Assembly (NCBI GenBank): GCA_024364735.1
Contig: JAGFNQ010010004.1
Span: forward strand, 43,876 to 107,875
Origin: Boesenbergia rotunda
Taxonomy: Eukaryota > Streptophyta > Magnoliopsida > Zingiberales > Zingiberaceae
Direction: 5' to 3'
Length of the DNA stretch: 64,000 nucleotides
The position numbers and the translations under genes were made by a program. This document shows positions 12,301-21,293 of this stretch, piece by piece. The notes under the pieces were generated by a model, which saw nothing but the letters and a program-made list of their open reading frames with translations, was not told the origin of the DNA and made no database searches. Each line of letters starts with the position of its first letter. Position 1 is the first letter of the stretch.

Positions 12301-15300
12301 GCACCACGTTCCTCCTGCTCGGGCTCGCACAACCTCAAGATTTTGTTCATGGAAGTAGTATTCATCATCCGAGTTGTACAAAAATGAAGAGTACTCTATC
12401 AGTTATCACATAAGTCGAAGGAAGCAAATACTTACCAAAAGAACACCCGAGCACCACATTGACCAAGATTAGCACGAATCAGAAAAGAAGCCCTTCCTCA
12501 ATCAATGAGTTCACGTCGAATTGAAGCTCAGATAGTTTGTCAACAGCCTCCAAGTAAGTCATTTCCGTCTTATAATGACTTAGACTGGGAGCTTTGGGTA
12601 GCTCCATTTTCTAACTAGTCAACCAAGAAACTGGTAGTTGGATAAAAAGAAATGGGATTTCCATCATTTATGAGAAGTGGGGAGTTAGAAAGTTGTAGTA
12701 GGGATGGCAATGGGGTGGGGCAGGGGCGGATTTGTCATCCCCATCCCCGCCCCCATCCTCGCCTTGCTCCCCGATTTTACCTAATTGGCGAATCCCCATC
12801 CTCGACACCGCGAGGATAAATCCCCATATCCGTCTCAATCCTCGTTTCAAATTGATTCACTATTAACATTTAACTATAGATATTATGAAAAATTATGTAA
12901 AATATACTTATATTATAAAAATAATAATTAGTATTATTATTATTATTATCGGGACTATCGGAGCTATCGGTGCGGGTTCGGGGATGGGGATAGCATCCCC
13001 ATACCCGTCCCCAATCTACTGCTAGGATTTGAAAAAATCTCCGAACCCGAACCCATATCCAATAACATCCCCCGAACCTATCCTATTTCGGGTTTTCCCC
13101 GTGAGTTCGAGGCCCCATGGGGGAAAAATTGTCATCCCTAAGTTGCAACTCAACCTAGCAGTTAAGTACAACATTTTCCTTCATTTTCTTCGGATAAAAG
13201 AAATAATGGAAAACTCGAAGACTCAAAGGCACTCAGTATAGGAGAAAGATAATAGTTCTCCGCACAATAATTGGAATGAGTTCGGGGGTCAATTATTGAA
13301 GAAGAATATGGAAGTACTCAGAGATCTCGGAGAGGAAGGTGGGGATTAGAAAATGAAACTTACTCAGCATTTGACTTCAGAAAAGGTTTCAAAATTATGG
13401 GGCGGAGAAACGAGACGATCAAGTGAACCCTGGATAACAATACGACGGTCAGCTGGTATGTCAAACTGCAAACACAATTGGTCTAGATCAACACCTTCGA
13501 AGTTTGACTCTATTGACTTGTACCAAAAAGAAGGTGAGCCTTCCGAGGTCATGACTAGCAAAGAAAAGCAACGACAAAGGAGAAAACAACGAAAGGAAGA
13601 TAATGATTTACACCGTAGAAATGTGACCCAACACAACAGGTTGCTGGCAACAACAACAGATGGCTAGGGTGTCGAAAACGCGAAGGCGGCAACATTCCTC
13701 CATCATTTGCCCTAATATAGTCAGGGCACTGGATTTTTAGCTGTCCGATCGCAAAGACAAAATGGCAGGATAAGACAATGGATAGTTGGATCCAGGGCCC
13801 GAATCTACGAATTCTCAACAGACACCTCGAGCCAATCTCCCAACATGGCCATGCCAAATGGCAGCCCCCGGCTCGTCGGCATTCATTACGTGACAACATG
13901 CACCAATCATTATCGATCAGGATATTCAATCACGGGTATCACCCTTATTAATAATGCCTAACTTATGGATTTTCAAGAAAATCAACAATGCAACTGTAAG
14001 GTTTAATGGACACGTCAACCCTAAAACTCAGGTTGATAGAAGGTCAAGCCACACTTTAGTCTAGTCAATCGAACTCATACCTTTTTTGACTAGACTGAGT
14101 GGGGATGCTTGTGATGTGGGGGATAATGAAGGTCTTCACGTGAAAGGATTAACGTAGAAGTCAAGCTCTTGGTCAAAAGTCAAGCAGCCATGGTGGTCAA
14201 AAGGTACACCTGACTCCTTCAGTTTGGCTACCATTGCGACTCAATCATCTGGGCATCTCGGATCAGTACCTGACTACCACGATCTCGGATAAGTACGCCC
14301 GACTCTCACAATTCAACATGTCTGACTCCCTCCGCCTTGTTACCCTACTACTGCGACTCAATCATCCAGGCTTCTCAGGTCAGTGAGCTCGACTTCTATA
14401 GTTCAACACAATTAGGACCTTCAAAACAGACTTCTTTAACCCCCCCCCCCCCCCCCCCCCCCCCCAAACAATCCCATGTGCCACACTAAAGACATGCGAG
14501 ATTGCATAACAACTTAATTTGTGGGTATCTTTCTCTTGGAAGTAGTGAAAAAGGCCCACGCATATCTTAGGAAATGTGGCAAACATAATAATATATAGCA
14601 GAGCAACGGATATATATTAGACCCCCCCCCCCCAGTATAAAGCCGCTCACCCCTGCGGACGCAGGTATATGAATACAACTCTAAGACTTTTTGACAACTT
14701 CAATTCCTTGCTTTTGCTTAGCCTATGTGTTAACTTAAGCACCAGAGTGGTCATGCCTAGTCTAATCTCGACATCCATTTTAACCTCTTTTGAGTGCTAA
14801 GCCAGCCACAGGAGTGCCACCCCTCGTTCTCGATCCAAGCTCACACCAAGGTCAGGCCATTGCGAACCCTCCCCCTTTACGGTTCCTTTCTTCCCAGCGC
14901 CGAGCATCGGTCATGCCTCGGCTCCCTCTTCAGTTGCTCCTGATTGCAGAAAACATGAGGTCGACTCGGCGTGATTGCCGCCGCTAACCTGAGATGTTGC
15001 AAACCTCGATCCTTCCCTCCTTGCCATCAGCCGTCACTTTCGTCCCCTGGAGAGCAGCATCCCCTCTCCCTATACCCGTGGCCGCCCTTCCTCAAGCGAC
15101 GCATCCAATCCACCGCTGCCGCCTCGAGCACTAGTTGATGCAGTCGATGGAGGGGGAGTGCGTGACCGACCTTCACCGGATTATCTTTTTCTTCTCCCAC
15201 TCGATCGTTACTCTTCTTCCCCTTGGGCTCAACCGATCAGAGCAATCGGATTTGGATAGAGGATTTCTTGCCAGCGTCGGGCTATTCCTGTGCAAGGGGA

Positions 15301-16458
15301 CGGGTTGTACGACACTACACATGTGGTGAGGGTGTTTCTCCAGTCGGTTTCCAGTCGTGATCTCCATCTCCGACCATGCTCTGCTGGGATGCTAGTTGAT
15401 TGCGGATTATTTGGACTGGAGCTTCTTTCTTATATGCACTACATCGAAGGAAGTTGATAGTGATGTCTCGTGCTGCCAGAAGAGGACTTACCTGCCAGTC
15501 CCTTAGCGTCGATGATTATTTCGTATTTTTCTCGGATTTGTATTTATTTTCGATGGACGTATCATTATTCTTATTTCGTCAACAGACTTGTTTTAGTTTA
15601 TGATTTTAGAGTTATGATTCTGTATTTATGGAGTTGGTACGTATATCATTGGGGTTTCGTTTTGTCGTATTTATTATTCGAAGTTTATCAAACTTAGTAA
15701 TTATTATATTATTATTGACTATGTGATTGTGATTGTGTAAATACCAGCCGAGTGTGACTGAGTTAATCATATGTGGATATATGTATGTATAAAAGTTTCA
15801 GATTATCTGCCGTACAAGGGAGATGTTGTTTGATTTTTGAACAAGCATGACCCTCTAGAGGCGTGACATGCAGATAAACTAGGTGATTTCCTCACAACAG
15901 AGACCTTTTTCGTCCTCCCCGTTCAGAGTCACTTCCCATTGACTCATCGGATCACAATCTCAGACAGGAACAATAATAAAACAAATTTAGACCGGACTAG
16001 AGCCCAACAAACTTGTTTAAGACACGTCTCTACGGTGACATCCCCACTTATGCAATGAGAAAATGATAAATTCCTCTTGAGGATATTCTAAGATAATATT
16101 CGAGAAGAAAGAGGAGAAAGAGAAGGGTATACTCTAAAGCAAGTAATAGAGCTGAAAAAAAAGTTGTGACAAAGATTACCATAATTCCATGGCAGAATCG
16201 GACGAGGAGCGATAAAACAAGAGCATAGGAGGCGAGCTGGGTCTCACCGCAATGGCCTATATATGATTGAGTCACAATAAAGCTACCAAAGGTGGAGAGC
16301 CTAATGATCACAGCTGGTCCTCCGATCCTCCACAACTTCTTCGATTCTTCCAACACCTGCCTAACTAAACTTTCTCCTCCTCCTCGTCCTCCTCCTCCAA
16401 TCTCGTTATTGTAGTTGGAAAGCTGAGCATCCTCCTTCTCTACTGGTGCACTCTCCAT
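6380..16458 (-). CDS. DTX-A: MATE/DETOXIFICATION efflux transporter with an 8-kb first intron
   Basis: This is a multidrug and toxic compound extrusion transporter, a cation-coupled antiporter of plasma membrane or tonoplast; the substrate is unknown. Exons (minus): 16180-16458, 7571-8112, 7401-7487, 7245-7301, 6916-7154, 6699-6817, 6526-6612 and 6380-6439. All junctions are GT-AG and the frame is open, giving 489 aa with about 12 hydrophobic segments. Family motifs are QSYIGHCG (exon 1), ETLCGQAFGAKKY (exon 2), VRVSNELGKG (exon 5) and GAAIGAGYQ (exon 5/6). The ATG at 16458 matches the paralogues' starts. Exon 1 has five extra residues (GGGRG type). Intron 1 (8113-16179) is filled by nested retroelements but keeps both splice sites. 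A 4-nt insertion in exon 8 replaces the C-terminus of B and C by HTC and a stop. Whether the long intron is spliced is unknown. Confidence 0.85.
8393..9335 (+). mobile_element. LTR copy 1 in the DTX-A intron
   Basis: It matches 14115-14795 along its length: start (ATGGGGATAATGAAGG versus TGTGGGGGATAATGAAGG), middle (CACCTGACTCCTTCA) and end (TAACCTCTTTTTGAGTG). A TATA-like box CTATTTAAAGCC near 9178 and a downstream ACTTGAGTATCAGAG motif place it in plus orientation. It carries the MITE at 8778-9005, absent from the other copy. Confidence 0.65.
8778..9005. mobile_element. MITE inside LTR copy 1
   Basis: Ends GGGGGCGTTTGGTTTG and, reversed, GGGTGTGTTTGGTTTG, with TTA on the left and TAA on the right. 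The sister LTR lacks it and reads CTTCTTTAACCC at the site, so the ends are set by an empty-site comparison. The interior consists of short inverted motifs around TTTTCTGGAAAA, and the first ~30 bp are repeated at 8854. It is non-coding. Confidence 0.7.
9356..9597 (+). pseudogene. Ty3/gypsy integrase C-terminal fragment (plus strand)
   Basis: One frame reads LEHQWEGPYLVIHRLNTRVY then YLEDSDDK, which resembles the C-terminal module of gypsy integrases (a W-EGPY motif followed by a Y-L-D segment). It lies just after LTR copy 1 and directly abuts opposite-strand pol sequence at about 9598. Its first ~90 bp recur at 15876-15970. It is a fragment without a start or catalytic core. Confidence 0.5.
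9598..12640 (-). pseudogene. Decayed Tat-type Ty3/gypsy gag-pol remnant
   Basis: On the minus strand the order from 12640 downward is gag-like remnants (about 11800-12600), a protease/linker region (about 11150-11800), RT and RNase H, then a second RNase H. RT is recognised at 10322-10522 (MLCRYDLKLNLNKCLFGVKS) and near 10800-10860. RNase H follows near 9913-10107 (ARYSTLEKLALAL). After the linker YQPRTSIKAHA comes a second, archaeal-type RNase H (RIFIDGSATKQGNGVGILSI) near 9650-9760. Two RNase H domains are characteristic of the Tat lineage. The RT active-site region reads MGN rather than VDD. Multiple stops and frame changes make it non-functional, and integrase is missing beyond 9598. Confidence 0.7.
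12699..13140. mobile_element. hAT-like non-autonomous element
   Basis: Ends are TAGGGATGGCAATGGGG and TTGTCATCCCTA (inverted repeat TAGGGATGRCAA). Flanking 8-bp repeats AGTTGTAG (12691-12698) and AGTTGCAA (13141-13148) match at 6 of 8 positions, consistent with hAT. The interior has GGGGATGGGG and CCCCATCCCC blocks on both sides of an AT-rich centre. It is inserted beside the gag end of the Tat remnant and is non-coding. Confidence 0.65.
13149..14114. other. Unassigned internal sequence of the intron retroelement
   Basis: It lies between the hAT-like element and LTR copy 2. Two overlapping open frames on opposite strands (13353-13667 plus and 13364-13636 minus) show no family motif I recognise. 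It is probably retroelement internal or untranslated sequence. Confidence 0.4.
14115..14795 (+). mobile_element. LTR copy 2 in the DTX-A intron
   Basis: This is the sister of LTR copy 1, in the same orientation. It starts TGTGGGGGATAATG, has a TATA-like TATAAAG near 14636, and ends near CTCTTTTGAGTG. It lacks the MITE of copy 1. It carries a poly-C tract of about 27 bp at 14439-14465 and a shorter one at 14623-14632, where the sister has ordinary sequence. Confidence 0.65.
14796..15875. other. Unassigned sequence between LTR copy 2 and the intron edge
   Basis: The first 350 bp are GC-rich, followed by AT- and T-rich DNA resembling untranslated or intronic sequence. No open frame is long enough or family-like, so I name no gene. 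It could be a captured host fragment, which is speculation. Confidence 0.35.
15876..15970 (+). repeat. Second copy of the 9356-9450 sequence
   Basis: The stretch starting GATTTCCTCAC closely matches 9361-9450, including the shared blocks GAGACCTTTTTCG and CACAATCTCAGA. Each copy follows one of the two LTRs, so they may be part of a larger repeated unit. Confidence 0.6.
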
Positions 16459-16509
16459 CACTTGAATCTTGTTCTACAAGAACACTATGTAACTTAGCTA
16501 GGCCATTGA

Positions 16510-16518
16510 TTTATACAC
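16510..16518 (-). promoter_or_regulatory. Putative TATA box of DTX-A
   Basis: Minus strand GTGTATAAATC lies about 55 bp upstream of the ATG at 16458, at the position of the TATA motifs of DTX-B and DTX-C. Confidence 0.5.
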
Positions 16519-18504
16519 ACCAACACTCTTTCGCTTTTGATACGCATCGGTTTATTCAAAGTGATCCAATACATTTCCTAGGATGATGAAAGATATGCAA
16601 TATATATTAGAAGCTTTAGTAGTAGTGGAATGCCATTGTGGTTGGCACGATCAGCATCTATATGCATTATTATGTCCAATTTTGTGTTGAAATTATTTTT
16701 CTAAAAATACCTTTTTCATAATTTTAAATTTAATTTTATAGTGTTATACTTCTGATCAACCGTGTTGGAAGTGAGCACAGATTCTTGACAGTGGATCGAC
16801 AACTTTGATGAACGACCTGGAAGTGATCGACAACATGATTGAGAGTCGATAACTTAATATCATAGTAGACGGCAATCTTCTCACTCACTGACCTGGAATA
16901 ACATTAATATGAGTGTGTGCTTAGGAGGATGCCATAGATCGAGTAGGCATATGAAGTCGATTCTCCTTTTTCTAAAAGCTTTATTCTCCCAAATATGCCT
17001 TTATTTCTTAGAAATTAAGAATAGTCATTGCAACAATGAAACGGTATAATGAAAGTATATATAGTGAGTGGAAGCCTTGTTTGACACCATACTCTATGAG
17101 ATTCCATCTTTAGTGCCGTGGTAGATGATCCGTTTAAAAGCCTTCTCCTTGTAATTGGACGCTTTAATAAAAGTTTCTTTCGATAAAACGAATGAGTATG
17201 CATAGATTCTTAAAAGTCAAAGGACGCCGGAGTTATTTGGTAAGATCCCTCCGAAATTTAAAATAAAAAATGCAAAAAAGAAAAGTTAAAGAGACTAACG
17301 AATGGATCCCTTATGGTTGCAAATTGTCTTTTAAAATTTTACTAATAAAATTGAATATCTCTAATAATATTTTTAATATTTATTTTTAAAAAAAATTAAG
17401 ATCTTAAAATTTTTTCTAGGCCTCAAGAATAAATTGAGACAGCCCTGAATGAGACCTTATCGTTGTCATCAGAATTTTATCTTTTTAATACAACATATCC
17501 TCTGCTTTGTGCGACCATCAATCTCTTGGAGTATGGACCGGAGCAACACAAACTCGTCGGGTCTCATACCCCATAATGATCTATGGTTGTTCAAGTCATA
17601 CTCCGCAAGGGCCAGGGCAAGTCACAACCTATATATCCCTATCAAGGCCTATATGGTCTTTGGGGAATTGAGCTCATTATAAGAGATTTGAGAATGCAGA
17701 AGATGTTTAGAGCTAGGGACGAATTGCGTTTGGAGATTGGAGGAGTGCCCTGTGCACAAAGAGCAAAAATCTTGTGAGCTTGGGATGCCATGTCGAGGTA
17801 TTCAAACTGCCAAACACTTGAGACATTAAATTGAGGTGCTCGGTGGCCTCCAAGATGAGCCTAGGCTAGAGCAAAACGAACCGTCTGCCATGAGGTTTCA
17901 CTTCCAGTTATTGTTTCTCCACGATGGTGGCCGGTGGTGTTCGATCGACGATCGGATGAATCACCAGCTGTCGTCGAGGAGGGGGACAAGGACTTTTTTG
18001 AGATAGAGGATCTGCCCTCGCTGGGACTCAACTCTAGCGATCACAACCGACGTCGACAATTGTGCAGCAAAAGAAGCGTCAACAAAATGGTCGGTGACGA
18101 TGCATGGGAAACAAACATGAAGGAGCAGAATATATAATTGAAGTGGCCCGACAAAATGGTCGGTGACGATGGGAACAGACAGGAAAGAGCGGAATATATA
18201 ATTGAAGTGGACGAGTATAACGGTGGGGCATATGAGCGTGCCTATTTTATTTTCGATTTTTAGTCAAGAATGAACCGAAGGCACGCATGTGCCAAATCAC
18301 TATTTGTTCATCTCAGCATCCCCCAACTCATTCCAAGTTAATATCGAGGAGGTAAATCATAGGACTGCTAACACGGATAATAACTAACGCACAAGAGAGA
18401 GCATGTACCTAACTTCATCAAGATTTCACCTCAGATCTTATGATGACAATATCTACGTTAGTCATTAGTTAATCAAAGTAGACCAAAGGCAAACACAACT
18501 TTAA
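16519..18504. other. Upstream flank of DTX-A, partly paralogous to the B and C flanks
   Basis: 16519-17560 aligns in blocks with the upstream flanks of B and C (for example GGAAGTGAGCACAGATTCTT near 16768, also near 23833 and 47413). 17560-18240 is of mixed composition with no recognisable gene. It holds a 69-bp imperfect tandem duplication (units starting 18082 and 18151, each containing AAAATGGTCGGTGACGATG). 18240-18504 is unremarkable. Confidence 0.5.
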
Positions 18505-18731
18505 GGATGTGTTTGGTTAAGGGTAATGTAATCTAATTTGTAATGTAATTGAGTTTGTAATATAATCCAAATTACATGTTGTTGGCCTTGTAATCCAGAT
18601 CACAACATTTTTACTAGTTTTTGTAATACAGATTATATTACAATTTTAAAACTGTATCAAACAAAATAATCAATCTTATAATGTAATATTACATTACAAG
18701 GCTTATTACTCTTTACCCAACAAAAGTAACC
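18505..18731. mobile_element. Tourist-like MITE, TAA target
   Basis: 227 bp starting GGATGTGTTTGGTTAAGGG and ending ACCCAACAAAAGTAACC, flanked by TAA on both sides (18502-18504, 18732-18734). The interior is built from repeats of TAATGTAAT and TGTAAT. Imperfect inverted ends plus the TAA duplication fit a PIF/Harbinger-derived MITE. It is non-coding. Confidence 0.7.
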
Positions 18732-18952
18732 TAAAAGGCATATTTAACTTTGTAATTAAAATCAACACATTTATTTTATATTTTATCTCTCTCATCAACC
18801 ATACTAAATTTACAAAAATAATACTGTGATATTAATTTTAAAAAACCAACGCCACTTTAATATTGCATAAGCTCTAAAATCAATATCATTGTTATCTTAT
18901 TTTTAAAAATCAACACAAAGTGATACTAATTTTTAAAATGCAATATCCTTGT
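18732..18952. other. AT-rich non-coding sequence
   Basis: Between the MITE and the SINE there are short repeats of CAATATC and GTGGTATT type only. No gene was seen. Confidence 0.6.
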
Positions 18953-18970
18953 GGTGTTGTTCTGTAAATG

Positions 18971-19077
18971 ATTAACGAGATTTTTTTAACCTCGGAAACG
19001 CCATAGCTAGGGATCGAAACGTAGATATCTAGGATAGCGACTAATCACCCTACCGCTGCACCATAGCCCCTGAGGTA
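18971..19077 (-). mobile_element. tRNA-derived SINE with 17-18 bp target duplication
   Basis: Read on the minus strand it begins GGGGCTATGGTGCAGCGGTA (A-box-like) and has GTTTCGATCCC (B-box-like) about 35 bp later. It ends in a short T run (AAAAAAATCTCG). The flanks carry the same sequence, GGTGTTGTTCTGTAAATG at 18953-18970 and a 17-bp version at 19078-19094. That is a clear retroposition duplication. Confidence 0.8.
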
Positions 19078-19190
19078 GGTGTTGTTCTGTAATGTATAAT
19101 ATCGCGGTGGTATTATTCATTAAATATAGCATAACTATAATTGGAGTGAGGGGTTAAAATAAAAACAAGTGTCTTTTCAAAATTATCTAA

Positions 19191-20324
19191 GGGTGCGTTT
19201 GGTTGGGGGTTATCTTTGATAACCTTGGTTATCCATCCAAGGTTATCAACGAAAACCTTGTTTGGTTTCGATAATTAATGAGCGATTCCCAAGTAATGAT
19301 CGATGCCCGACACGTCAGCAAAAGGGTCATGCAACCAGGAATCGGAAAACCCTAGGAAAGTAAGGTATTTCTTGATTCCGGGGTTATGCAACTTTTTTTT
19401 TCAAAATTATCCTTCAATATTTACATTTAAAACGAAAATAACCATTACAATTTATTAACTTTCGAAAGTGTTATTCATGAACGATGATTGACAACGACGG
19501 TCGACGAACACCGCCGGCGGCCGGCGACCACCGCCGGCGGCGGGCGACGCCCAGCGACCACCGCCGGCGGCGGGCAACGCCCGGCGACCACCGCCGGCGG
19601 CGGGCGACGCCCGGCGACCGGTGACCGACGAAGGCCGGCCACGGCCAGCGACCTGCGACCACAGCCGGCTGCGGACGACCGGCGACGGCCGGCAACCGAC
19701 GACCGGCGATCGACGACCGACGACGGCCGGCGATCGGCGACCGACGACGGTCGGCGATCGGCGACCGACGACGGCCGGCGATCGGCGACCGACGACGGCC
19801 GACGATCGGCGACCGGCGACGACCGACGATCGGCGACCGGCGACGACCGACGATCGGCGACGGCCGACGATCGACGACCGGCGACGGCCGGCTATCTGCG
19901 ACGGCCGACGATCGACGACCGGCGACGGCCGACGATCGACGATCGGCGACGACCGGCGATCGGCGACCGACGACCGACGACGGTCGGCGGCAACCGGTGA
20001 CCGACGACCACCGTCGACGACCGGTGACCAACAACTAAATTAAAATATTTTATATTTTAATTATATTTTTAATATATTAAATAGGAAAAATAAATAAATT
20101 TAATTTAAATTTTAATAAAATTATCTAAACAAATTCTAAAGGGTAATATGGTAAAATATTATATTAGGTTATAGACTATTACCTCTAAACAAACAAGATT
20201 TTATTTGATTACCTAGATTGAACCAAACAACGTGTTATCTTTCATTCTCTATTACTTTGGTTATGTGATTACTTGGTAATCACATAACCAAGATTATATA
20301 CGATAACTTGAACCAAACGCACCC
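19191..20324. mobile_element. TIR element (PIF/Harbinger-like) carrying a minisatellite
   Basis: Ends GGGTGCGTTTGGTT and AACCAAACGCACCC are perfect inverted repeats of 14 bp, flanked by TAA on both sides (19188-19190, 20325-20327). Subterminal GGTTATC/GATAACC motifs recur at both ends. The centre is a roughly 540-bp GC-rich minisatellite and the rest is AT-rich. No transposase is encoded. The length, 1134 bp, is large for a MITE because of the array. Confidence 0.8.
19500..20035. repeat. GC-rich minisatellite array
   Basis: The left part (about 19526-19617) has three 30-bp units of the type CGACCACCGCCGGCGGCGGG. From about 19690 units of roughly 24 bp repeat CGACGGCCGGCGATCGGCGA with CGA/CGG variation. 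Long frames stay open on both strands (187 aa minus, 170 and 140 aa plus) because the array lacks stop triplets. They are compositional artefacts. Confidence 0.85.
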
Positions 20325-20539
20325 TAAAAGTTAAATGTCTCGGTTATGAATTTTACAAATTTAAATGTCCGTCGATTGTTATTTTTTATTTATATATTTT
20401 TAAATAATAATAATTAGATATTTAAAAAATAAAGATAAAATCGTAACAGCATTCCACATTTAATAAATCGTGCACCCTTCTTATAAAAATTATCAAATGA
20501 ATGTCTCATTATATTTTTATATCAATAATATTATTGTTT
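20325..20539. other. AT-rich non-coding sequence
   Basis: Nothing coding and no clear repeat boundary was seen. Confidence 0.6.
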
Positions 20540-21078
20540 TTCAGTATTATTGTAATTAGCTGCTACATATAGATATTATGTAGCTATTACGAATATGATA
20601 AAATACAATGTTTCATTTTGGAAAAAAATTATTATATATACAATATTATTATATTAAAATATATTTTATTAATTTAGTTAAAATTATTTAAATTCTATTG
20701 CAATTATTTTATCTAAATTAAAATCACTTTAAAAAGTTTATAACAACTACTACTTAGTAGTTAAACACTGCAACAACAAATACAACATTATTAATTATAA
20801 CAATATTACAGCTATATAGCATTTACCTAGGTATTTATTATAATTGTTGTAATAACTAATTAATATAGTGTGGTAGTAGTTATTAAGTAGTTATAAAAAA
20901 TTTGAAGTGATTTTGACAGAGTTAAATTTTTTTTGATAAATTGATAAAAAAATGTTTTGATATAATAATATTTTATATATAATAATTTTAATTAAAATAA
21001 ATATTATATTTTATCATAATATAAAAGATAGTACATATTATAATAATTAGTCGTAGTTGCTACAATAATATTGAAAGT
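20540..21078. mobile_element. Foldback element with ~200-bp inverted arms
   Basis: The left arm (about 20540-20765) and the reverse complement of the right arm (about 20870-21078) align along their length. Shared blocks include ATATGATAAAATA, AAATCACTT and TTATAACTACT. The loop is about 100 bp. It is AT-rich and non-coding. The C duplicate retains only the loop and right arm, split by an inserted MITE. A MULE-type or foldback element is likely. Confidence 0.65.
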
Positions 21079-21293
21079 AGATGTTTTGGAGGGGCGCACA
21101 ATTAGATGATTTATATAAAAGTAGCATTCATTTAATGGGTTTGCCTTAAAATAATATTGAAAGTAAATGTGACTATGTGAGATATGATGGCCTTTTGATG
21201 TTTGCTTTAAAAATAATAGCTTAGAGTATCTATATATTCTACTTCACTAATTCGTCAAATAGAGATACTCTTCTTTCAATTAAACCATTGGGC

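Larger units (their letters stand above)
8118..15998. mobile_element. Nested retroelement block inside DTX-A intron 1
   Basis: In DTX-B and DTX-C the intron reads from the splice acceptor straight into GGAGCCCAAGACAAC. In A the homologous sequence stops after CTGCG (8113-8117) and resumes at AGCCCAAC near 15999, so about 7.9 kb was added. It holds two same-orientation LTRs (8393-9335 and 14115-14795), a minus-strand Tat pol remnant, two MITE-type elements, and 14796-15875 of unassigned sequence. Its outermost 275 bp (8118-8392) are AT-rich and unassigned. No simple target duplication was found for the whole block, so it probably grew in steps. Confidence 0.7.

Noticed and set aside
13353..13667. 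104-residue plus-strand frame as a host gene
   Set aside because: It overlaps an antisense frame of similar size, lies between retroelement parts and shows no domain or introns.
14790..15697. GC-rich region with short frames as a host exon
   Set aside because: No frame over 75 residues, no splice-supported chain and no recognised motif; listed only as unassigned.
16048..16179. Extension of the DTX-A exon 1 frame past 16180
   Set aside because: The paralogues show a GT donor right after the GIM codons, and the MATE protein continues in exon 2; the extension is intron readthrough.
19471..20043. Overlapping frames of 187, 170 and 140 residues
   Set aside because: They come from a stop-free GC-rich minisatellite; the products are repeats of Arg/Asp/Pro/Ser with no domain, open on both strands.
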